A DNA stretch of 64,000 nt from Mycolicibacter heraklionensis (GTDB taxonomy: Bacteria; Actinomycetota; Actinomycetes; Mycobacteriales; Mycobacteriaceae), in the NCBI RefSeq assembly GCF_001021505.1, contig NZ_LDPO01000007.1:62001-126000 (forward strand), given 5' to 3'. Under the pieces are notes generated by a model. That model did no database searches. It was not told the origin of the DNA and saw only the letters and a program-made list of their open reading frames with translations. This document shows positions 51,028 through 58,072 of the stretch, piece after piece; positions within the stretch are counted from its first letter, which is position 1; the number at the start of each line of letters is the position of its first letter. A program made the translations under genes and the position numbers.

Positions 51028-53145
51028 TCAGCTCAGCGATTCCTCCAGCCACGGCAGCAGCCACTTCACCCCTTCGGGCGTGAGGTGAATACCGTCGCTG
51101 CGGACCTTGATGCCGTCGACTTTGGCGGTGTAGGTGCCAGCCGGCCCCAGCTTCTTATTCAGGTCCATCACCGTGACGGCACTCCGCCCGGAGACCTCCC
51201 GGCGCAGCAGGGCGTTCCAGCGGTCCACCCGCTCCGGATTGTCCTCGGGCCACAGACTGCCGTCGGGCCGCTCGCCGTAACGGCTGTAGGGCACGGTCGT
51301 CACCACGACCCGGCTGCCGGCGGACTCCAGCACGTCGAGCGCACGGCGCAGCTCCGCGATCAGGTAGGCGTCGAAGGTCGGGTCGCCGATGTGCGACCAC
51401 TGGCCCTCGTTGACTCGGTCCACGGTCTCCCAGCGGCCGACGAACAACAGCACGACGTCGGGCTGGTCGGCCTTGACCTGCCGCGTCCAGCGGGCCGGCC
51501 ATCCGTCGCACTCCTTACCCTGATCGATGGTCTTGCCGGCCCAGCGGTACGGGCCGGCTCGCACGATGCTGCAGCCGACGACGGTGTGGTCGATGAAGTC
51601 ATAGCCGGGGGTTTCCGGCAGATAGTGCATCAGCGTCCAGCCGATCGAATCCCCGAACACCGAGACGGTGCGCGGCCGGTTCGGGTCGTGGCGCACGGGC
51701 TGGGGCCGTGGCTTTTTGGGATCCGACAGCCGCGCCGGAGGCGACGGGGACACCGCCGCGGCCGCGGCCACATCCGGAGTCACGCCGTTCTCGGCCGTGG
51801 GCAGCTCGACGACCGGGACCACCAGCACGGTGACCGCCACCGCGGTGCCGCTGACCGCCGCCCCCAGCGGCAGCAGCGACACCCGCGCCGGCCGCCACCG
51901 GCGGATCGGTTCCTCGATGGCCCACCACGACAACGCAGCCAGCAAAAGCGTGGCGGCGCACCGCACGCCGAAGAGCGCCCACCCCGTCCATCCGGTGCGC
52001 TGGCCGTTGAGGACCAGGAAGACCGGCCAGTGCCACAGGTACACGCCGTAGGAGATAGTCCCCAGCCACACCAGCGGAGACCAGGCCAATGCCCGGGCGA
52101 CCAGGCCGCTCTGGTGTAGGGCGACCGGGGCGATCACCGCGATCCCGGCGACGGCCACCAGGGTCAGCAAGCCGCCATGGAACTCCGCGGCCGTGCCGGT
52201 GGCGCGGTGGGCCGCCGTCGCCAGCACGGCCAGCCCGGCCAGCGGCAGCAGGCGAGCGACCCACAGCGCGCGGCGGGTCCGCACCACCGACCAGCCGGCG
52301 GTCAGCGCCGGCCAGTCCCCCACCAGCAGGGCCGCCGCCGCGGCACCGATCAGCAGGGCCTGCGCACGGGTGTCGGTGCCGAAATAGACGCGATCGCGGG
52401 TGGCCTCAGAGGCCAGCATCTCCGCGGCCGTCGCCGACGCCGCCGCCCCTGCGCTGGCCAACAGGAAGACCGTCAGCCGCACCCCACCGACGGTGGGCAG
52501 GCGGCCGCGGCGCCGGGCGAGGGCCCCCAGCAGCAACGCGATCGCGATGAGCAGCAGCGGCCAGAAGAAGTAGTACTGCTCCTCAACGCCCAGCGACCAG
52601 GTGTGCTGCAGCGGCGACGGGGTGCCGGCCTCGGTGAAGTAGTCCGTGTGCTGCGCGACGAACCGCCAGTTGGCCACCCAGAAAAAGGCGGCGATCGCAT
52701 CCTCGCGCAGTCCCACCACCGCCTCCGACGGCAACAGCTCGTGCGCGATCGCGACAGTCAGCACCATGAGCACCAGGGCCGGCAGCAGACGCCGGATGCG
52801 CCGGATCCAGAACCCGGTGAGGTCGATCCGGCCGGTCCGGCCCAGCTCGTCGATGAGCAGCGAGGTGATCAGGAAGCCGCTGAGCACAAAGAACAGGTCC
52901 ACGCCCAGGAACCCACCCGACAGCCCGGGGATGCCGCCATGGTCGGCCAGCACCAACCCGACGGCCAGCGCGCGCAGACCGTCCAGCGCGTGAATGCCCG
53001 GACGTCGTCGCTCCCGCCGAATCCGATCCGCGGCGCGCGCGGTGGCCAACCGGGCGGCACGCGGGGCCGGCGCAACCCAGCGGGACTTACCCGAGGTGCG
53101 CATCGAGGTGGCCCGGCGAGTCCGGTTCCCGGCCGGTCGACTCAT
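51028..53145 (-). CDS. Membrane acyltransferase with SGNH domain (Rv0111-like)
   Basis: A protein of about 705 aa. The acyltransferase-3 membrane domain has about ten helices (GIHALDGLRALAVGLVLADH with catalytic His, SGFLITSLLIDELG). An extracellular SGNH esterase domain follows, with FGDSIGWTLMHYLP and the SDGIHLT end block. It probably O-acetylates or acylates an envelope polysaccharide. Very close to Rv0111. Start ATG 53145 or ATG 53103 (the latter aligns better with M. tuberculosis); both lack a strong ribosome site. Confidence 0.9.
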   Translation of the reverse strand: MSRPAGNRTRRATSMRTSGKSRWVAPAPRAARLATARAADRIRRERRRPGIHALDGLRALAVGLVLADHGGIPGLSGGFLGVDLFFVLSGFLITSLLIDELGRTGRIDLTGFWIRRIRRLLPALVLMVLTVAIAHELLPSEAVVGLREDAIAAFFWVANWRFVAQHTDYFTEAGTPSPLQHTWSLGVEEQYYFFWPLLLIAIALLLGALARRRGRLPTVGGVRLTVFLLASAGAAASATAAEMLASEATRDRVYFGTDTRAQALLIGAAAAALLVGDWPALTAGWSVVRTRRALWVARLLPLAGLAVLATAAHRATGTAAEFHGGLLTLVAVAGIAVIAPVALHQSGLVARALAWSPLVWLGTISYGVYLWHWPVFLVLNGQRTGWTGWALFGVRCAATLLLAALSWWAIEEPIRRWRPARVSLLPLGAAVSGTAVAVTVLVVPVVELPTAENGVTPDVAAAAAVSPSPPARLSDPKKPRPQPVRHDPNRPRTVSVFGDSIGWTLMHYLPETPGYDFIDHTVVGCSIVRAGPYRWAGKTIDQGKECDGWPARWTRQVKADQPDVVLLFVGRWETVDRVNEGQWSHIGDPTFDAYLIAELRRALDVLESAGSRVVVTTVPYSRYGERPDGSLWPEDNPERVDRWNALLRREVSGRSAVTVMDLNKKLGPAGTYTAKVDGIKVRSDGIHLTPEGVKWLLPWLEESLS

Positions 53146-53249
53146 GTCATCTTGGTCGCCGTGGGCGCCGATTGGTCGATCCTCTCGCTGGTGGACCACC
53201 GAAAGCTTAGGGGGCAAGCAGGCGTCTCAGCGGGATGACACGCTCGCGA

Positions 53250-54050
53250 TCAGGAGACCAATTCGGCAGTGCGCCACCAGATCAGCGCGATGAACAGTGC
53301 CAGCAGCGCAAGACTGGCCACTGCCTGAATCCGGGTCCGGTTGGCCTGCGGCGGATAGACGTAGGCGAACGCGACCAGCACCCCGGTGATCAGACCACCG
53401 ACATGTCCCTGCCAGCTGATGTGCGGAATGGTGAAAGTGAAGATCAGGTTGACCACGATCACCGCACCCACCGCGCGGACATCCATCCGCAGCCGGCGTC
53501 CGATGACCAGCGTGGCCCCGAACAGGCCGAAGATGGCGCCCGAAGCGCCTGCGGTCGCGGTGGTGATCGGCGCCAACAGGTAGACGGCAACCGAGCCGCC
53601 CAGTGCGCTGAGCAGGTACAGCGCGCTGTATCGCACCCGACCGAGCAGGCCCTCGAGTTGAGGTCCCACCACATACAGCGCCCACATGTTGAGCAGCAGA
53701 TGCATCGGGCCGTAGTGCAGGAACGCCGACGTCACCAGGCGATAGATCTGCCCGTCGGCCACCGCCGGTGTCCACAGCACCAACTCGGACTCCAGCTCGT
53801 GCGACGACAGCTGCGCGACGAAAGCCAGCACGCTCAGCGCGATCAGCCCGTAGGTGACCACCGGTGTCCCCGAGGCAGCGCGGACCAGCGGCCGCGCCGC
53901 CCGGCGCACCGGCGTTCCGCCCGCCTGCGCGCACTCCACGCAATGCTGGCCGACGGCGGCGCTACGCATGCAGTCGCCGCAGATGTAGCGATCACAGCGG
54001 GTACAGCGCAGCGCGGTGGCCCGGTCGGGGTGCCGGTAGCAGACGGTCAT
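53250..54050 (-). CDS. Rhomboid-family intramembrane serine protease (Rv0110-like)
   Basis: A 266-aa protein. An N-terminal B-box-like zinc segment (residues 1-42, CYRHPDRATALRCTRCDRYI) precedes six membrane helices. The catalytic Ser is in GASGAIFGLFG and the His in SWQGHVGGLITG. The helix-one-associated LHYGPMHLLLNMWAL is also present. It cleaves membrane substrates, but the target is unknown. ATG start. Same strand as the acyltransferase, as in Rv0110/Rv0111. Confidence 0.92.
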   Translation of the reverse strand: MTVCYRHPDRATALRCTRCDRYICGDCMRSAAVGQHCVECAQAGGTPVRRAARPLVRAASGTPVVTYGLIALSVLAFVAQLSSHELESELVLWTPAVADGQIYRLVTSAFLHYGPMHLLLNMWALYVVGPQLEGLLGRVRYSALYLLSALGGSVAVYLLAPITTATAGASGAIFGLFGATLVIGRRLRMDVRAVGAVIVVNLIFTFTIPHISWQGHVGGLITGVLVAFAYVYPPQANRTRIQAVASLALLALFIALIWWRTAELVS

Positions 54051-54118
54051 GGCTATACCTTCTCAGAGCGGCCCGCTCAGGGCGCACTTGCCGGAGCGCT
54101 GGCGGTAGATTTCACGCC

Positions 54119-54760
54119 ATGTCGTCTCAAGCTCCGCGCCAAGCGTTCAATGACGTCGTCACCCGGTTCTGGAGCTTCGCCGCTCCGGCCTATGACACCC
54201 GCTTCCTCCAACGTTGGGTCTATCGTCCGGCCCAGGACGAGCTGATTGCCGCGCTGCGCTCGCGCAAGCCGGCCCGGGTGGCCGACATCGCCTGCGGCAC
54301 CGGCATCCTGGCCGACCGTATCGAACGTGAGCTGTCCCCCGAGGCGGTCTACGGGGTGGACATGTCCGACGGCATGCTCAACGAGGCACGGGAGCGCTCG
54401 TCGCGCGTGCACTGGCTGACCGGCCCGGCCGAAGCGCTGCCGTTCGAAGACGGGGCGCTGGATGCGGTGGTCACCAGCTCGGCGTTCCACTTCTTCAACC
54501 AACCGGCCGCGTTGCGGGAGTTCTACCGAGTGTTGGCGCCGGGCGGAATGGCGGCGGTCACGGGGATGAGCCCCCGGCTGTCCGATCCGCTCAAGGCGCT
54601 GACCGGGATCCGGTGGAATCCGGCGCGCCAGCCGACGCCGGCCGAGATGCGCACGCTGTTCACCGACGCCGGTTTCACCGTTCCGGACCAGCATCGCGTG
54701 GCGCGTCCGGCCTGGACGCTGGTGGTGTCGGATCTGATCACGGTCGGCGTCAAGCCGTAA
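54119..54760 (+). CDS. SAM-dependent methyltransferase (class I)
   Basis: A 213-aa Methyltransf_11-type enzyme. SAM-binding motif I is VADIACGTGILADRIE at about residues 55-70. VYGVDMSDGMLNEARERS is motif II, and FYRVLAPGGMAAVTGM is the post-motif. The N-terminal RFWSFAAPAYDTRFLQR resembles ubiquinone/menaquinone methylases. Substrate unknown. ATG 54119. Divergent from the rhomboid gene. Confidence 0.85.
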   Translation: MSSQAPRQAFNDVVTRFWSFAAPAYDTRFLQRWVYRPAQDELIAALRSRKPARVADIACGTGILADRIERELSPEAVYGVDMSDGMLNEARERSSRVHWLTGPAEALPFEDGALDAVVTSSAFHFFNQPAALREFYRVLAPGGMAAVTGMSPRLSDPLKALTGIRWNPARQPTPAEMRTLFTDAGFTVPDQHRVARPAWTLVVSDLITVGVKP

Positions 54761-54789
54761 CGCTGCGGCCGTAGGTACCCTCGCCTGGT

Positions 54790-55242
54790 ATGAGACCGAA
54801 CAAGCTGGCCGGGACCGCGGCGGTCATGCTGGCCACGGCCTGGACAGGCTGGACGGCCACGGGGATCGCCGGGGCTGATCCGACCCCTGCTCCCCCGCCC
54901 GCGCCCAAGCAGGTGATCGACGGCGACGGCACCTACGCGGTCGGCAAGGACATCGTGCCCGGCACCTACCGCTCCGACGGGCCGCGTGACGGGGCGGCCT
55001 GCTACTGGCGCCGCATCGGCGGCGACAAGACCCTCGACAGCGCGATGACCAAGAAGCCGCAAGTCGTGCTGATCGAGCCGAGTGACACCGCGTTCCGGAC
55101 CGACCGCTGCCAGACCTGGCAGCTGACCGAATGCCCGCCCACCTGCGCGCCGGTACCGCAGCAATCGGTGGGCCTGCCCGATGTCTTGAAGGGCTTCGTG
55201 CCGACGGCTCGGCCGCCGGCCCCCGCTCCCAGCGGCGGCTAG
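54790..55242 (+). CDS. Exported protein of unknown function
   Basis: A 150-aa protein. The signal peptide ends near residue 29 (GIAGA|DPTPAP), followed by a Pro-rich stretch and a compact domain (GTYAVGKDIVPGTYRS...CYWRRIGG...) with Cys residues that may pair (CYW, CQTW, CPPTC). The C-terminus is again Pro-rich. Similar short secreted mycobacterial proteins exist but have no known role. ATG 54790 follows a short leader after the methyltransferase (29-bp gap). Confidence 0.75.
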   Translation: MRPNKLAGTAAVMLATAWTGWTATGIAGADPTPAPPPAPKQVIDGDGTYAVGKDIVPGTYRSDGPRDGAACYWRRIGGDKTLDSAMTKKPQVVLIEPSDTAFRTDRCQTWQLTECPPTCAPVPQQSVGLPDVLKGFVPTARPPAPAPSGG

Positions 55243-55267
55243 CGCTCAAGCCGCCGGCTCCACGCGC

Positions 55268-55321
55268 GAGTGTGAAACTCACGACGTGACACGCCGTGGA
55301 CGCGTCGCCAAAGTCACGCTC
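55268..55321. repeat. Palindromic repeat, copy 2 (imperfect)
   Basis: GAGTGTGA (55268-55275) pairs with TCACGCTC (55314-55321), and the inner CGACGTG pairs with CGCGTCG. The core ACGACGTGACACG matches copy 1 (273-324). It is a more diverged hairpin located between convergent genes, where it may act as a terminator. Confidence 0.5.
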
Positions 55322-55347
55322 GACCGGGCGCCTCAGTCAGACGACGA

Positions 55348-56745
55348 TCAGAACAGGTCCTGCAGGGTGCTGCTGATGGACGAGGCGGTTTCCTGCAGCA
55401 CCATGAATTCGATGCCCGCAGCCAGGGTCATCAAGCCCGTGCTCGCCGCGAGCGGCAGGCCGAAAGCGTCCAGCGGATCGGTCGCGATGTTGTCGGTGAA
55501 CAGGGTGGCGGCGTAGGCCGGCAGGTTGAGCGTCAGCGCGGTGAGGATGTCGGCGGTCGGCAGCAGCGTGGCGTAGGCCTGCGAGAACGCCGAGGACAGC
55601 CCGTTGACGATATCGGTGAACGACGGCGTGCTGCCGGACACCAGATCGCCGACCATCGACGACGGATCGGCCGCCGCTGGGTGCTCCAGGTCGTTGAGGA
55701 ACGCCTGGAAGCCCTCCTGCAGAGCGGGGCCCATGTTGTTCATCGCCGTGGTCAGTTGCTCGGTCGACGGGAACAGCCCAAACGTGGTGGGCACGTTGGC
55801 CTGGCCGACGTCCCAGCCCTGATTGTCGGGATTGTCGTAGCCCAGGTTGACGATCTGCGTCAGGGCCGGGTTCAGCAGGTCGACCAGCGCTTTGCCGATT
55901 CCCGGGATGCCCTCGAAGGGCCGCAGCAGCGGCAGCACCTGATCGTCGGCCATCGGGACCATGTAGTAAGTGGTCTTGCCGTCGTAGCCCTCGGTGGTCG
56001 GCAGCAGGATCGCGTTGTTGAGCTGGTCGGGCGTCAGATCCTGATAGGTGGGATGCACGTACTCGATGCCCAGGAACGCGTTGAGGTCGGCCAGGAAGTT
56101 CAGCGTGAACTTGGGGAAGTCGGCGAAGCCGTCGTACTCCTGGGTGTAGATGGTGGTGTCGTAGATGGTGTCCGGCGGGGTCGCGCCACTGAAGGTGATG
56201 CCCAGGCTCGGCAGGCTCAGCCCCTCGAAGCGCTCCAGCAGCCCGCCGTCGGGGTTGCTCGGGTCACCGACCAGCACGAACTTGACCGCGTCGGCGGCGA
56301 CGCCGTCCTGTTGCAGGTGGGGCATCACCATTCCGGAGATGGTCGAGCTCTGCGATTCGCCGTAGACGGCGACGGTGTTGCCGAGCGCGACCTGCTGTTC
56401 GATGTCGCTGGTCAGGATGGTGGTGCCCTGAGCGAACGAGGTGTCGAACGGCAGGCTCTTGACCCCGGTATAGATCGGCGATCCGCCCTCGGGCGTGAAC
56501 ACACCCTGTGAGACGGCGCCCGGCAGAATCCGCTGGATGTAGGCGTCGCCACCGGCGATGTAGTCGGGTCCCGGGATGGGGGTGCCGGTGCCGCCGACGA
56601 CCAGACCCACATCTTGGCCGGCGGCCAGCTGTACCGCTCGTAATACCAGTTCAGGCCCAGCCGACACCACCGGTGTCGCGGCGAGCATTCCGGCGCCGAT
56701 CAGGGTGACACCGGCGGTGGCATAGGGACGAAGCGCTGTACGCAT
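55348..56745 (-). CDS. Secreted PE-PPE-domain serine hydrolase without PE/PPE leader
   Basis: A protein of about 465 aa. A Sec signal (ATPVVSAGPE near residue 30) is followed by the PE-PPE-type alpha/beta hydrolase: VVGGTGTPIPGPDY, then the nucleophile in VYGESQSSTI, then VHPTYQDLTPD. In other mycobacteria this domain follows PE or PPE proteins and hydrolyses short-chain esters. Here it is directly exported. The C-terminal about 120 residues are helical and hydrophobic. ATG 56745 chosen to give the signal peptide. Confidence 0.85.
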   Translation of the reverse strand: MRTALRPYATAGVTLIGAGMLAATPVVSAGPELVLRAVQLAAGQDVGLVVGGTGTPIPGPDYIAGGDAYIQRILPGAVSQGVFTPEGGSPIYTGVKSLPFDTSFAQGTTILTSDIEQQVALGNTVAVYGESQSSTISGMVMPHLQQDGVAADAVKFVLVGDPSNPDGGLLERFEGLSLPSLGITFSGATPPDTIYDTTIYTQEYDGFADFPKFTLNFLADLNAFLGIEYVHPTYQDLTPDQLNNAILLPTTEGYDGKTTYYMVPMADDQVLPLLRPFEGIPGIGKALVDLLNPALTQIVNLGYDNPDNQGWDVGQANVPTTFGLFPSTEQLTTAMNNMGPALQEGFQAFLNDLEHPAAADPSSMVGDLVSGSTPSFTDIVNGLSSAFSQAYATLLPTADILTALTLNLPAYAATLFTDNIATDPLDAFGLPLAASTGLMTLAAGIEFMVLQETASSISSTLQDLF

Positions 56746-56882
56746 GGCATGTCCTCGGGACGCGGCAGAAAAACTCGATATCGCCAAGCCTATGACCGCC
56801 CGAGCTGAGCATTCAATGAAAATTGCCTGTAAGTCGCGAGGGCTTCCACAGTGGCCACGGACAGCTCACCGTGGTCGTCAAC

Positions 56883-57500
56883 TCAGACGCGTTCGGCCTC
56901 GGCCAGCAGTAGCGTCGCACCGTCAACCAGCGTTCCGATCACCTCGTCGGTGCTGAAATTACTGAGCCACAGATTCGGTGTGTCGGTGCGATGCAGCATC
57001 GCGACGCCGTGCAGCGCCACCGACAACGCCGCGGCGATCCGGTCGGAATCGGGGTCCGACGCCGAATCCGGCGTCTCACCGCGACAGGCCAGCAATCCTC
57101 GGGTCACGACGGCCAGCGCCCGGCGAGCCGCAGGCGGGGCGTGGCCGTCCTGGGTCATCAGGGCGTAGCGCAGCGGATGGCGCTGCGCGAACGACACATA
57201 CACCCGGCAGCCGATGAGCAGACGTTCCCGCGGGTCAGTGGCTTGCTGGACGTGCTCGGCGATCTCGTCGGAGACCTGAACCCAGCTCGACTCGGCTACC
57301 GCCTCGAGCACCCGCTCCAGGTCGTCGAAGTGTGCGTACACCGAGGGCGCGGCGATACCGGCCTCCCGGGCGATGCGCCGCAGCGAAACCTCGGCTTCGC
57401 TGTCCGCGCCGTCGATGACCCGAACAGCGGCAGCCAGGATCTCGTCGCGCAGCAGCGCGCCGTGACCTCGCAAATTGCGCCGACGAGGGGGAGTGGGCAC
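56883..57500 (-). CDS. TetR-family regulator of the mmpS-mmpL unit
   Basis: A 205-aa TetR protein. The helix-turn-helix is at about residues 38-62 (VSLRRIAREAGIAAPSVYAH). The C-terminal domain is of the TetR_C_33-like type with RRALAVVTRGLLACRG. It is divergent from mmpS with a 125-bp shared region containing candidate operators. GTG start. Predicted to repress the transporter until it binds a lipid or drug-like ligand. Confidence 0.88.
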   Translation of the reverse strand: MPTPPRRRNLRGHGALLRDEILAAAVRVIDGADSEAEVSLRRIAREAGIAAPSVYAHFDDLERVLEAVAESSWVQVSDEIAEHVQQATDPRERLLIGCRVYVSFAQRHPLRYALMTQDGHAPPAARRALAVVTRGLLACRGETPDSASDPDSDRIAAALSVALHGVAMLHRTDTPNLWLSNFSTDEVIGTLVDGATLLLAEAERV

Positions 57501-57529
57501 GCGGTGATCCTAACGGTTTGTTAGTTGCC

Positions 57530-57572
57530 CTCACTTGCGTTCTGCATAACACATCTTCCGCGCAAGTGTGAG
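57530..57572. promoter_or_regulatory. Inverted repeat between TetR and mmpS
   Basis: CTCACTTGCG (57530-57539) faces CGCAAGTGTGAG (57561-57572), a 10-bp inverted match with one extra base. A smaller TAAC-GGTTT-GTTA lies just before, at 57511-57523. Probable regulator-binding region. Confidence 0.55.
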
Positions 57573-57602
57573 CTGGCACCATTTAACTTTACACTCGTTT
57601 CT

Positions 57603-57614
57603 TTACGATCGTAA
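57603..57614. promoter_or_regulatory. Perfect palindrome in the mmpS leader
   Basis: TTACGATCGTAA is a perfect 12-bp palindrome ending 11 nt before the mmpS ATG. It is well placed to block transcription start or ribosome access. Candidate TetR operator. Confidence 0.6.
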
Positions 57615-57625
57615 GGTTAACGGCT

Positions 57626-58072
57626 ATGAGCGCAATGAAAAAGCTTCGCGGACCGCTCGAACGGCTGTGGATCGTGCTGGTGATCATCCCCGTCGCCGCG
57701 ATCGGCGGACTGGTCATCTACCGGTTCCACGGCGTGTTCGGCGCAGCCGGGGCGGCGGTTGCCGGGGGCACCGGTGGCGAGATCGTCTCCACCGTGCCGA
57801 AGTACGTCACCTACGAGCTCTACGGCCCCGCATCGACGTCGGGCCTGGTCAGCTACGTCGATGAGCGCGCCCAGTCCCAGGAAGCCCAGTTCCACTCGCT
57901 GCCCTGGTCGCTGACGCTGACCACCACGCAGCCGAGCGTGTTCGCCAACGTCATCGCCCAGGGCGACAGCCACGAACTGGGCTGCCGGATCACCGTCAAC
58001 GGAGAGCTGCGCGACGAGCACCGGGCCGACGGCCACAGCGCCGCCACCTTCTGCGTGGTGAAAGCGGCATGA
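57626..58072 (+). CDS. MmpS-family accessory protein
   Basis: A 148-aa protein. An N-terminal helix (LERLWIVLVIIPVAAIGGLVIY) is followed by a beta-rich extracytoplasmic domain (KYVTYELYGPASTSGLVSYV, SLTLTTTQPSVFANVIAQGD). MmpS proteins partner with MmpL for lipid or siderophore export. Start ATG 57626 or internal Met at 57635. Overlaps mmpL by ATGA. Resembles the MmpS4/5 group. Confidence 0.92.
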   Translation: MSAMKKLRGPLERLWIVLVIIPVAAIGGLVIYRFHGVFGAAGAAVAGGTGGEIVSTVPKYVTYELYGPASTSGLVSYVDERAQSQEAQFHSLPWSLTLTTTQPSVFANVIAQGDSHELGCRITVNGELRDEHRADGHSAATFCVVKAA

